Below, in pieces: positions 51,515-64,000 of a DNA stretch of 64,000 nt (its first letter is position 1; each line of letters opens with the position of its first letter). This stretch comes from Kribbella kalugense. GTDB taxonomy: Bacteria > Actinomycetota > Actinomycetes > Propionibacteriales > Kribbellaceae. The translations under genes were made by a program, and so were the position numbers. The notes beneath the pieces are model-generated. The model saw only the letters and a list, made by a program, of their open reading frames with translations. It made no database searches and was not told where the DNA came from. The stretch covers positions 1,984,001 through 2,048,000 of the forward strand of contig NZ_SODF01000001.1 of assembly GCF_004365875.1 (NCBI RefSeq), written 5' to 3'.

Positions 51515-52264
51515 ATGTACGACGAGGAGACGCGGGCCACCGCACGAGCCGCAATGGCCGGCGGTGAGAGTCTCAACTCGATCAGCAAGCATCTCGGCGT
51601 CAGCCGAGCTACGCTCCGTGACTGGCGGAACCGTGAGGGTCGTAGGACGTACCCGAGTGACTGTCCTCGGTGCGCGAACGGGAAGCTGCCGGGTACGTCG
51701 TACGCGCACTTGCTCGGGTTGTATCTCGGAGACGGCTGCCTGTCGAAGCACCGCCGAGACGTGTACGCGCTCCGGATCGCCTGTGACGACGCCTACCCCC
51801 GGCTGATCGACGAGACGGCGGACGCGATTCTCGCCGTACACCCGAGCCGACCGGTGCACCGCGTCCAGGCCGTCGGATACACGTCGGTGGTTGCGTACTG
51901 GAAGCACTGGCCGTGCTTGTTCCCGCAGCACGGACCAGGACCCAAGCATCGCCGGACCATCGAGCTGGCGACCTGGCAGCAGGAGATCGTTGCCGAGTGC
52001 CCCGAACTCTTCCTCCGCGGCCTGTTCAACTCCGACGGCTGCCGGGTCGCGAACTGGACGAGTCGCACAGTCGGCGGCGTACAGAAGCGGCACGAATATC
52101 CCCGCTACATGTTCTCCAACGAGTCCGCCGACATCATGCAACTGTGCCAGTGGGCTCTCGACCTCCTGGACATCCCTTGGCGCATGCCCCGCCGAAACGC
52201 GTTGTCCGTAGCCCGCCGAGAAGCGGTAGGCAGACTAGACGAATTCATCGGCTCGAAGTCGTAG
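51515..52264 (+). CDS. HTH - LAGLIDADG homing-endonuclease-like protein (right copy)
   Basis: 249 residues from the ATG at 51515; longer frames would run through the tRNA and are rejected. N-terminal HTH (SLNSISKHLGVSRATLRDWR), CPRC knuckle (DCPRCANGKLPG), first motif AHLLGLYLGDGCLS, the shared YWKHWPCLFPQHGPGPKHR, second motif FLRGLFNSDGCRVANW, and YPRYMFSNESADI. It ends FIGSKS. Roughly half the residues are identical to the left copy, with matching motif order and ends. Both LAGLIDADG acids are kept. Functions could include nicking or cutting at the tRNA locus, or regulation; none is established. Confidence 0.82.
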   Translation: MYDEETRATARAAMAGGESLNSISKHLGVSRATLRDWRNREGRRTYPSDCPRCANGKLPGTSYAHLLGLYLGDGCLSKHRRDVYALRIACDDAYPRLIDETADAILAVHPSRPVHRVQAVGYTSVVAYWKHWPCLFPQHGPGPKHRRTIELATWQQEIVAECPELFLRGLFNSDGCRVANWTSRTVGGVQKRHEYPRYMFSNESADIMQLCQWALDLLDIPWRMPRRNALSVARREAVGRLDEFIGSKS

Positions 52265-52352
52265 GTGAGCCGCCTATACAACGTGCCTGAGCATCAGGCC
52301 GGGGCGCCTTTGGGTCGCCTTCCGTGCAGTTCGCGGGACTGTGGACACCCTT

Positions 52353-52392
52353 TGGGGTCTGGAGACAGGAAATAACCTGTCTCCAGACCCCA
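52353..52392. terminator. Perfect 17-bp hairpin between the right HTH gene and pyk
   Basis: Arms 52353-52369 (TGGGGTCTGGAGACAGG) and 52376-52392 pair without mismatch around a six-base loop. It lies in the 209-base gap between convergent genes and would serve both. The remainder of the gap shows nothing else. Confidence 0.85.
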
Positions 52393-52473
52393 GTTCTTGT
52401 CTCCGGCCCCGGTTCATGGCTCGGGCGGAGGCGGGCGGTCAGGTGGCCGGCCGCCTCGGGCGGTGCGTGCTGG

Positions 52474-53925
52474 TTACGGGTTTTGGCTTCGGTAGGCGGG
52501 GGCTATGCCGTCTATGGCGTCGCCCATTCGGTGGACTCGGAGGGCGTTGGTGGAGCCGGGGATGCTGGGTGGGGAGCCGGCAACGATGACGACCAGGTCG
52601 CCCTTGTTGAGTTTGCCGAGCTCCAGCAGGCGCTGGTCTACCTGGCGGACCATTTCGTCGGTGTGTTCGACGGTGGGGACGATGAACGTTTCCACGCCCC
52701 ACACGACGCTCAGCCAGGCGCTGACCGACGGGACCGGGGTGAACGCGAGCAGCGGGACCTCGGTGCGGTAGCGGGCCAGCCGGAGCGCGGTGTCGCCGGA
52801 CTGGGTGAAGGCGATCAGGTACTTCGCGTCCAGCCGCTCGGCCACGTCCGCGGCCGCACGGGCGATCACGCCGCCCTTGGTCTTCGGCTCCCACTCGATC
52901 GCCTGGACCCGGCTCAGGCCGTGTTCCTCGGTCGACTCCACGATCCGCGACATCGTCTTGACGGTCTCGATCGGGAACCGGCCGACGCTGGTCTCACCGG
53001 ACAGCATGACCGCGTCCGCGCCGTCGAGTACGGCGTTCGCGACGTCGGAGGCCTCGGCCCGGGTCGGCCGCGGGGCGGAGATCATCGACTCCAGCATCTG
53101 GGTGGCGACGATCACCGGCTTCGCGTTCAGCCGGGCCTGGTCGATGATCAGCTTCTGGACCAGCGGGACCTCCTCCAGCGGGAGCTCCACGCCGAGGTCA
53201 CCGCGGGCCACCATGAAGCCGTCGAAGGCGTCGATGATCTCGTCGAGGTTGGCGACCGCCTGCGGCTTCTCGATCTTGGCGATCACCGGGATCCGGTGAC
53301 CTTCCTCTTCCATGATCTTGTGCACGATCCGGATGTCGTCCGCGCGCTGGACGAAGGACAGCGCGATGATGTCGGCCGGCAGGTGCAGTGCCCAGCGCAG
53401 GTCCTCGGCGTCCTTCTCCGACATTGCCGGCACGCTCACCGTGACACCGGGCAGGTTGATGCCCTTGTGGTTGGACACCGGCCCGCCGACGGTGACCCGG
53501 CAGATCACGTCGGTCTCGGTGACCTCCTCGGCCACCAGCGCGATCCGGCCGTCGTCGATGAGCAGCTGGTCGCCGGGGCTCACGTCGCCCGCCAGACCGT
53601 CGTACGTCGTACCGCAGATGGTCTGGTCACCCGGCACCTCCCGGGTGGTGATCGTGAACCGCTCGCCGTAGGTCAGCGTTGCCTTGCCCTCGGCGAACTC
53701 GGCCAGGCGGATCTTCGGGCCCTGCAGGTCGACCAGGATGCCGACGTTGTGGCCGGTCTCCGCGGCTGCGGTGCGGATCCGCTGATAGATGCGCTCATGC
53801 TCGGCATGGGCGCCATGACTCAGGTTGAGTCTTGCGACGTCCATACCTGCTTGGACGAGTTCCAGGATGCGCTCGGGGGCGGCAGTAGCCGGGCCGAGCG
53901 TACAAACGATCTTTGCGCGACGCAC
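52474..53925 (-). CDS. pyk: Pyruvate kinase
   Basis: 483 residues from the GTG at 53925. Makes pyruvate and ATP from phosphoenolpyruvate. N-terminal RRAKIVCTLGPAT, the substrate motif ARLNLSHGAHAEH, LVDLQGPKIRL, the catalytic Lys motif VIAKIEKPQAVANL, MVARGDLGVE and VATQMLESM are intact. The C-terminal effector domain ends GTG-less (AIDGIAPAYRS), with normal length. A TAGGGT -10 box on the minus strand (53934-53939) is eight bases before the start, while GCAGGAG is too far to act as ribosome binding site, so the transcript is probably leaderless. Confidence 0.97.
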   Translation of the reverse strand: MRRAKIVCTLGPATAAPERILELVQAGMDVARLNLSHGAHAEHERIYQRIRTAAAETGHNVGILVDLQGPKIRLAEFAEGKATLTYGERFTITTREVPGDQTICGTTYDGLAGDVSPGDQLLIDDGRIALVAEEVTETDVICRVTVGGPVSNHKGINLPGVTVSVPAMSEKDAEDLRWALHLPADIIALSFVQRADDIRIVHKIMEEEGHRIPVIAKIEKPQAVANLDEIIDAFDGFMVARGDLGVELPLEEVPLVQKLIIDQARLNAKPVIVATQMLESMISAPRPTRAEASDVANAVLDGADAVMLSGETSVGRFPIETVKTMSRIVESTEEHGLSRVQAIEWEPKTKGGVIARAAADVAERLDAKYLIAFTQSGDTALRLARYRTEVPLLAFTPVPSVSAWLSVVWGVETFIVPTVEHTDEMVRQVDQRLLELGKLNKGDLVVIVAGSPPSIPGSTNALRVHRMGDAIDGIAPAYRSQNP

Positions 53926-54024
53926 GTCACAAAACCCTACTCCTGCAAACCACTGCCCCCGCTGGTCCACCCCCGTTACTGGACAGTTAACAGCTGAAGG
54001 CAATCAGGTACATCGCCTGAATCG

Positions 54025-55611
54025 TCAAGAAGACAAGGGGGTGTAGGCCCCGACGGTCACGTCACCACTCGGCTGCGCGGTGACCGTCTGCAGACCGACC
54101 GGCAGCCCTTTCAGGTACGTGATGAGGGTGACCTCACCTGGTTTCCGCAAGGTGTAGCCGAGCGCGAAGGCGTACGCCGCTCCCCCGGTCGTCCCGTTGG
54201 TGTACGTCGTGACCTCCCGCTGGTCGACCACGGTGTGCTCAGGCCCGACCTGACGGTGCAAATGACCGGACAACAGCAATGTCGCGCACCCGCGGGTGGC
54301 GGTGTCGGCGAACGACGACGGGTCGTGCACCACCATCGTCGAGATCCGCTTGTCGTCGGGCTGGTCGCAAGCGACGTCCGCGAGCCGCTTCGACTGGTGG
54401 TCGATCGTCTCGTCGCCGGGCGTGTCGGCGCTGCCGAGCCCGGTCTTGGTCGGGTCGCTGTCGCCGAGGAACCGGATCCCCTCGACCTCGACCGGCTTGC
54501 TGTCGAGCACGGTGAACCCGGCCTTGCGCATGAAGTCCTCGACGTGCCCGCCGGCGTCGTGGTTGCCGGCCACCGCGACCACCTTGAGGTCCTTGAAGTG
54601 CTGCTTCAGCGAGTTGATGCTGAACGCTTCCCAGCTCTGCCCGGACGAGGTGTCGTCACCGGCGTCGATCAGCAGCTTCGCGCCGGCCGCCTTACCCACC
54701 GCGGACGCGAACCCGTCGATGCCGATGTTGTCGTGCCGGTCCGAGACCAGCAGCGCGACCGTCTCGTCTTTGTTCGGCTGGTGGATCTGGGTGGTGACAT
54801 CGGAGACCCGGTCCTTCAGCTCGCCGTACAGCTCGGTGGACTTCCGGTACGTCTCGACCAGGGTCCGGATCACCCCGACGCCGCCGGTGGTGGAGAACCC
54901 GGACGCGACCTCGACCGACTTCAGCCGGTCGTCGAACGACAGGTCCGGTAGCAGCTTGACCAACGGCTGCCACTGCGTTGGCGGTACGTCGGCCGGTCGC
55001 ATCCGTCCGGGTCCGTAGATCGACGCGATCGTGATCAGCATCGCGACCAGTACGACGATGGCCCGATGCTCGAACCGGCGCTCGTGCCGGTGGACCAGAT
55101 GCCACAGCTCTCGCCGGCGTCGCGCCCCCAGCGCCGTCCAGAGGGTGGCCACCACCACGACGACGAGCAGGCCGGATCCGGCTCCGGCGACCGCGTTGTC
55201 GACCGCCATCTGCTGGATGACCTGCTTCATCCGCGCGATCTCACCGTCGGGCTGGGACGCGATCAGGGTGTCGCGGGTGAGCAGCTCGGTGAGGTTGTCG
55301 GCGTCGGTCTCCTGTACGTCGATGTTGATGCCGATGCCGCCAGGTGTGTTGGCCGGGATCCGCAGCCGCGGCAGCACGGCGCCGAGGTCGAGCGTGGCGT
55401 ACCCGTCGAACGTCGGCGAAACCGTTGCCGCGTGCGCGCCGATCGTGACCCGCTCGGAATCGCTCACGAACCCGAACAACCCGACCACGACCGAGGTCAG
55501 CACGAACAGCACGCTCAACCCGGCCCACGGTGCGATCGCACGGAGCCGGGCTCGGGTCACGAGGCGGGTAGCCACGTGCACCAACTTATTGCGGAGCTCA
55601 AGCCGTCGCAT
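54025..55611 (-). CDS. Membrane-anchored metallophosphoesterase
   Basis: 528 residues. First a membrane helix (about 28-48, WAGLSVLFVLTSVVVGLFGF), an extracellular domain of about 95 residues, then two more helices (AGSGLLVVVVVATLWTAL; HRAIVVLVAMLITIASIYG). The C-terminal calcineurin-like domain contains the metal motifs LVSDRHDNIG (D-x-H), LIDAGDD, VAGNHDAGGH, VVHDPS and LSGHLHRQ. Three helices would put the catalytic domain outside. Substrate unknown; nucleotides, phosphodiesters or cell-wall phosphates are possible. It is preceded by the gltD terminator hairpin. Confidence 0.9.
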   Translation of the reverse strand: MRRLELRNKLVHVATRLVTRARLRAIAPWAGLSVLFVLTSVVVGLFGFVSDSERVTIGAHAATVSPTFDGYATLDLGAVLPRLRIPANTPGGIGINIDVQETDADNLTELLTRDTLIASQPDGEIARMKQVIQQMAVDNAVAGAGSGLLVVVVVATLWTALGARRRRELWHLVHRHERRFEHRAIVVLVAMLITIASIYGPGRMRPADVPPTQWQPLVKLLPDLSFDDRLKSVEVASGFSTTGGVGVIRTLVETYRKSTELYGELKDRVSDVTTQIHQPNKDETVALLVSDRHDNIGIDGFASAVGKAAGAKLLIDAGDDTSSGQSWEAFSINSLKQHFKDLKVVAVAGNHDAGGHVEDFMRKAGFTVLDSKPVEVEGIRFLGDSDPTKTGLGSADTPGDETIDHQSKRLADVACDQPDDKRISTMVVHDPSSFADTATRGCATLLLSGHLHRQVGPEHTVVDQREVTTYTNGTTGGAAYAFALGYTLRKPGEVTLITYLKGLPVGLQTVTAQPSGDVTVGAYTPLSS

Positions 55612-55626
55612 CTTCTGGCGCGCGGT

Positions 55627-55659
55627 TGCGGGCTACAAACAAGTTGCCTGTAGCCCGCA
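55627..55659 (-). terminator. Probable terminator of gltBD
   Basis: An 11-bp perfect stem (TGCGGGCTACA, 55627-55637 with 55649-55659) and 11-base loop lies five bases after the gltD stop on the minus strand. Confidence 0.7.
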
Positions 55660-55663
55660 TCCG

Positions 55664-57129
55664 TCAGACCGCGAGAGGTCGGGCCGTCGGCGGGATCGGC
55701 GTCGGAAGGGTCGAGGACCCGGTGAGGAGCGTGTCGACCCCGTTGGCGCAGGAGCGGCCTTCGGCGATCGCCCAGACGATCAGGGACTGGCCGCGGCCGG
55801 CGTCGCCGCAGGCGAAGACGCCCTCGACCGAGGTCTGGTACGTCTTGTCCCGCTTCACGTTGCCGCGCTCGTCGAGCTCGACACCGAGCTGCTCGAGGAA
55901 GCCCTCCCGCTCCGGGCCGAGGAAGCCCATCGCGAGCAGCACCAGCTGGGTCGGGATCGTCCGCTCGGTGCCCTCGACCGGCACGAACTTGCCGTCCTTG
56001 AACTCCACCTCGACCAGGTTCAACCCGGAGACGTTGCCCTCGGCATCCGCCTCGAAGTTGACGGTGGAGACCGAGTAGACCCGGTCGCCGCCCTCCTCGT
56101 GCGCGGACGCGACCCGGTAGATCATCGGGTACGTCGGCCACGGCTGGTTGCCGGGCCGGTCGTCGCCGGGTCGCGGCATGATCTCCAGCTGGGTCACCGA
56201 GCGAGCACCCTGCCGGTGCGCCGTGCCCAGGCAGTCGGCGCCGGTGTCGCCGCCGCCGATGATGACGACATCCTTGTCAGTGGCAACGATCTGGTCCTCG
56301 ACGGCCTGACCGAGCGAGGCCCGGTTGGACTGCGGCAGGTACTCCATCGCCTGGTGGATGCCGCCGTACTCACGGCCCGGCACCGGCAGGTCGCGGGCCG
56401 CGGTGGCGCCGGTCGCGATCACCACCGCGTCGTACCGCTGCTTGAGCTGGGTGCCGGTGACGTCCACGCCGACGTTGACTCCGGAGCGGAAGACCGTGCC
56501 CTCCTCCTTCATCTGCTGGATCCGGCGGTCGACCTGGAGCTTCTCCATCTTGAACTCCGGGATGCCGTACCTGAGCAGGCCGCCCGGGGTGTCGGCGCGT
56601 TCGTAGACCGCGACCGTGTGCCCCGCCCGGGTCAGCTGCTGTGCGGCGGCCAGGCCGGACGGACCGGAGCCGACGACCGCGATCGTCTTACCGGTCAGCC
56701 ATTCCGGCGGCTGGGGCCGGACGTCGCCGGTCTCCCAGGCCTTGTCGATGATCGCGACCTCGACGTTCTTGATCGTCACCGGGTCCTGGTTGATGCCGAG
56801 CACGCACGAGGTCTCGCACGGCGCCGGGCAGAGCCGGCCGGTGAACTCCGGGAAGTTGTTGGTCGCGTGCAACCGCTCGATCGCGCTCGACCAGTCGTCC
56901 CGCCAGACCAGGTCGTTCCACTCCGGGATCAGGTTGCCCAGCGGGCAGCCGTTGTGGCAGAACGGGATGCCGCAGTCCATGCAGCGGCCGGCCTGCTTGG
57001 TGATGATCGGCAGCAGCGCCTTGCCGGGCCCGCCGGGGTAGACCTCTTTCCAGTCCTGCACCCGCTCGCCGACCGGCCGACGGTCGGCGACCTCCCGCGG
57101 TGTGGTCAGGAATCCCTTCGGGTCAGCCA

Positions 57130-57130
<1 letters not shown>
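55664..57130 (-). CDS. gltD: Glutamate synthase (NADPH) small subunit
   Basis: 488 residues, the standard length. Transfers electrons from NADPH through FAD and iron-sulfur clusters to GltB. The N-terminal cluster motifs CMDCGIPFCHNGCPLG and CPAPCETSCVLG, the FAD motif TIAVVGSGPSGLAAAQQL, the NADPH motif VVIIGGGDTGADCLG and a GVFACGDAGRGQSLIVWA end are complete. The start forms a TGATG overlap with gltB, so both are coupled. GltB and GltD convert glutamine plus 2-oxoglutarate to two glutamate. Confidence 0.98.
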
Positions 57131-61653
<4,523 letters not shown>

Positions 61654-61928
61654 TCAGGGGCTCCCGTCGTCCTACGGTCAACAACTGGCCGCGGGACAAC
61701 ATTGGCCCAAGCCGGGTGTCCCGAGACTACCTCATGACGCCCGCCAGCTGGACTTCCAGTCCACCGCGAAACGCCTTGATAACCCACAGTAAGCAAGCGC
61801 TCACTACTAGCCCCCATCTTCCCAGCCCACCGCCCCCACAACCACCCGCCACCCAGAAATTCACCCACTGAGACCAGATCGGCAGAAGAGGTGGGTGGAG
61901 TGGACCAATTGGGTGATAGATCTGCTCG
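61654..61928. other. Intergenic control region between gltB and the phosphotransferase gene
   Basis: 275 bases without a gene. It holds an inverted repeat TGGACT-TCC-AGTCCA (61749-61763), about 100 bases before gltB, a possible operator. It also holds a looser CACCCAC / GTGGGTG pair (61862-61897 region). TAGTCT on the minus strand just downstream of the inverted repeat is a possible gltB -10. Confidence 0.4.
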
Positions 61929-62795
61929 ATGGTTTGGCGGCCGGGGCGTGGTTGGGTTCTGCTCAGTGTGGGGAATGGGCGGGCGGATGGTGGCGTGTGG
62001 AGCACGCCAGAGGGGTTTGTGGCCAAGCGGCTGGTGCCCGGTGAGGGGCGGCCGGGGCATTACGCGTACTGGCGCCGGCAGGCCGAAGTGGCCGGTAGTG
62101 GTCTACTCGAGCGGACCGTCGGGCTGCGCGCGCCGCGGTGTGTGAAGGTCGAGAGCGATCCGGATGGCATCACGCTCTGGACGGATGCCGTTCAGACGAC
62201 TCCGCTCACCTCCGTCGACGCGGCCGCCGCTATCGGGCGGTTCGCCCTGAATCGGCTGGAGCCTGCCCAGTGGTTCGCTCGGCGGATCATGCGCGACCGG
62301 CTGGCTGATGATCAGCAGCACGGTGGCTGGGCCGCGCTCGAAACGGCCGAGGTTTTGCCCGCCCACGTACGGCGTACCGGCCATCAGCTGTGGACGCACC
62401 GGGACGAGGTGATGTCCGAGCTCGATCGACTGCCGAAGCAGCTCATCCACGGCGACGCGCATCCGCCCAACCTGCTCCGGGCGGATGGCGACGACGTCAT
62501 CGCGGTGGACTGGGATCAGTTCGGCATCGGCCCGTTGGGCTTCGACCTCGGGTACCTACTGCAGTTCACCCCAACACCGATCGCGGATCTCGTCGCCGCC
62601 TACCAGACCGGCAGCGCGGCCACCTGGCCGGCCAGAGACGTACGGCGAGGTGCCGTGCTGACCGCTGCCGTCACCCTGGTCGCGCGTGCAGCGTGGGCGC
62701 TCAATCAACCCGAGCCCGGAGTTCACCTGGAGCGCTTGCTCAGGCTGTCGGCCGTCGTCGACGAGGCGGTCAGCCACGCCTCGTGGAACGCCTGA
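61929..62795 (+). CDS. Phosphotransferase of the APH family
   Basis: 288 residues. The catalytic loop QLIHGDAHPPNLLRAD and metal motif VIAVDWDQFGIGPLGFDL are intact. The ATP-binding Lys is probably in EGFVAKRLVPGE. An in-frame TAG lies four codons upstream of the ATG, so this is the first possible start, but the opening 20 residues (VWRPGRGWVLLSVGNGR) look unlike a folded N-lobe. A neighbouring frame reads a plausible alternative, so a small indel or later start is possible. The substrate is unknown. Its last 73 bases overlap the convergent kinase-like gene. Confidence 0.8.
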   Translation: MVWRPGRGWVLLSVGNGRADGGVWSTPEGFVAKRLVPGEGRPGHYAYWRRQAEVAGSGLLERTVGLRAPRCVKVESDPDGITLWTDAVQTTPLTSVDAAAAIGRFALNRLEPAQWFARRIMRDRLADDQQHGGWAALETAEVLPAHVRRTGHQLWTHRDEVMSELDRLPKQLIHGDAHPPNLLRADGDDVIAVDWDQFGIGPLGFDLGYLLQFTPTPIADLVAAYQTGSAATWPARDVRRGAVLTAAVTLVARAAWALNQPEPGVHLERLLRLSAVVDEAVSHASWNA

Positions 62796-63505
62796 TAGCT
62801 CGGGAACCGCGCGGTCGTCGCCTCGAGGAGAACGTCTTCGAGCGCCGGCGGCGGGTCCGGGAGCAGGATCAGGCCGGCGCGGGCCATGACGTAGGCGTTG
62901 GTTCGGGTGTCGATAGGCGCGCCCAGCGAGAGTTCTTCAGGCGCCATGAAGCGGGTCGAGCCGAACATGCGGCCCATGGTGTTGCGGTAGGCGCCGCGGT
63001 GATACGAGTCGAGGTCCATCACCGTCAGGCGATGGGTTGCGAAGTCGTAGATCAACGACCCGTCGTAGAAGTCGCCCTCGACCCAACCGGCCGCATCGAG
63101 GGCGGCGTGCAGGTCGTAGAGGGTGTCTAGGGCGGTGAGGATCTCCCCGGTCGGGAGGGCTTGGAAACGTCCGGCGGAATCGTGGAGAAGGTCACCGTCG
63201 CGCCAGTCGTAGACCAAGAGCGGACCGCCCGGGGACTCGACGACGGTGTGCAAGGTGGGCAGCGCGGAGTGGGTGACGGAGCGGCTGAGCTCGATCGCGT
63301 TGCGGAGGAGGGACACTCGGTCGGCGAAGCCGAGATAAGAGTCTGACGCGGCGGGGTCGCCGGCGGTCTTGACGAAGTACCGGGCATCGCCGGTCCGTAC
63401 GCCGTACGAGAAGTTGCCGGAGTCCTGGGTGGTGAATCGGGTGAAGATGGTGCCTAGCTGGTCGAGGTAGTTGGCCGGAAGGACGTCGATCTCACCGGGG
63501 AACAT
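62723..63505 (-). CDS. Protein-kinase-like fold protein
   Basis: 260 residues from the ATG at 63505. A shortened kinase pattern is visible: YFVKTAGD (ATP Lys), PLLVYDWRDGDLLHD (hinge), GDFYDGSLIYD in the position of the catalytic loop (HxD replaced by GD), VMDLDSYHRG in place of DFG, and GSTRFMAPEELSLG like the APE motif. The frame extends to 63796 but the ATG agrees with the alignment. It may be a small-molecule kinase or pseudokinase. It is divergent from acdS, with 26 bases between. Confidence 0.78.
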   Translation of the reverse strand: MFPGEIDVLPANYLDQLGTIFTRFTTQDSGNFSYGVRTGDARYFVKTAGDPAASDSYLGFADRVSLLRNAIELSRSVTHSALPTLHTVVESPGGPLLVYDWRDGDLLHDSAGRFQALPTGEILTALDTLYDLHAALDAAGWVEGDFYDGSLIYDFATHRLTVMDLDSYHRGAYRNTMGRMFGSTRFMAPEELSLGAPIDTRTNAYVMARAGLILLPDPPPALEDVLLEATTARFPSYQAFHEAWLTASSTTADSLSKRSR

Positions 63506-63531
63506 CCCGCTGACCCTAGTGGAGGAACTTG

Positions 63532-64000
63532 ATGGGGCTGAGTGATTTTCCGAGGTACCCGCTGCTGTTCGGGCCGAGTCCGGTGCATCCGCTCGAGCGG
63601 CTGAGCGCGTACCTCGGTGGCGCGAGCGTCTGGGCGAAGCGGGAGGACTGCAACTCGGGGCTCGCGTACGGCGGGAACAAGACCCGGAAGCTCGAGTACC
63701 TCGTGCCGGACGCGCTCGCCCGCGGTGCGGACACGCTGGTCTCGATCGGCGGGTACCAGTCGAACCACACCCGGCAGGTGGCCGCGGTCGCGGCAAAGGT
63801 TGGGTTGAAGGCCGTCCTGGTCCAGGAGAACTGGGTCAACTGGCCCGATGCGCTCAACGACCGGGTCGGCAACATCCTGCTCAGCCGGATCATGGGCGCG
63901 GAGGTGCGGCTCGATCCGGCCGGGTTCGGGATCGGGTTCAAGGACAGCTGGAAGCAGGCCCTCGCGGACGTGGAGTCCCGCGGCGGTACGCCGTACGCCA
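63532..64000 (+). CDS. acdS: 1-aminocyclopropane-1-carboxylate deaminase (3' end outside window)
   Basis: 156 codons are visible of a protein usually about 340 long. GGAGGAAC lies six bases before the ATG. The sequence [32 protein letters not shown] (PLP Lys50), [18 protein letters not shown] (Ser77) and [19 protein letters not shown] are strongly AcdS-like. The QENWVN form and the Lys and Ser positions match true ACC deaminases rather than D-cysteine desulfhydrase. The enzyme breaks down the plant ethylene precursor to 2-oxobutanoate and ammonia and is typical of plant-associated bacteria. Active-site Tyr residues lie beyond the window. Confidence 0.93.
   Translation, partial: MGLSDFPRYPLLFGPSPVHPLERLSAYLGGASVWAKREDCNSGLAYGGNKTRKLEYLVPDALARGADTLVSIGGYQSNHTRQVAAVAAKVGLKAVLVQENWVNWPDALNDRVGNILLSRIMGAEVRLDPAGFGIGFKDSWKQALADVESRGGTPYA

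Overview
The window is about 64 kb of high-GC, densely coding DNA with many GTG starts, ATGA/GTGA gene overlaps and several probable leaderless genes whose TANNNT -10 box sits 5-8 bases before the start codon. This points to an actinomycete. The order polA - rpsA - coaE - uvrB - terC is the order known from Mycobacterium and Streptomyces. The ABC carbohydrate genes, AftD-like glycosyltransferase, ACC deaminase and general gene content suggest a soil or rhizosphere genus such as Kribbella or a relative; the genus is inference only.

Layout. (1) 1-1731: the tail of a LuxR regulator and a small exported protein. (2) 1841-9066, minus strand: a cobalamin block (cobD/cbiB, histidine phosphatase, DUF3500 protein, cobN, surE), with a cobalamin riboswitch directly before cobN. 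(3) 9111-11862, plus: a tightly overlapped trio (serine hydrolase, dipeptide epimerase, NlpC/P60 peptidase) that looks like murein-peptide recycling. (4) 11859-13022: TerC-family transporter under a yybP-ykoY (manganese) riboswitch. (5) 13154-16868: NmrA-like oxidoreductase, double-domain Lrp regulator, MmcQ/YjbR and VOC proteins, nitrilase. (6) 16919-24545: uvrB, then three paralogous single-pass membrane proteins overlapped with a PrsW-like protein, then coaE and a small unknown. (7) 24536-26953: methyltransferase and rpsA. (8) 27204-39078: accessory block with phosphotransferase and methyltransferase on overlapping divergent promoters, acyltransferase, AftD-like protein, flippase, an LplABC-type sugar importer without its ATPase, Nudix hydrolase, and a possible PRTase-like protein. 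(9) 39083-49926: polA, thioesterase, GNAT, DUF554, and a complete livKHMGF branched-chain amino acid importer. (10) 49927-53925: ANTAR response regulator; a tRNA cassette in which an atypical short tRNA with anticodon CAA lies between two divergent paralogous HTH-LAGLIDADG proteins; pyruvate kinase. (11) 54025-61653: membrane metallophosphoesterase and glutamate synthase gltBD. (12) 61929-64000: phosphotransferase, kinase-like protein, and the start of ACC deaminase (acdS).

The most unusual items are the inverted HTH-LAGLIDADG pair around the class I CAA tRNA (50533-52264) and the PrsW-like protein with zinc ribbons at both ends and a degenerate active-site motif, coupled to a tripled family of proline-rich membrane proteins (19071-23122). 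No phage, insertion sequence or CRISPR array was seen.
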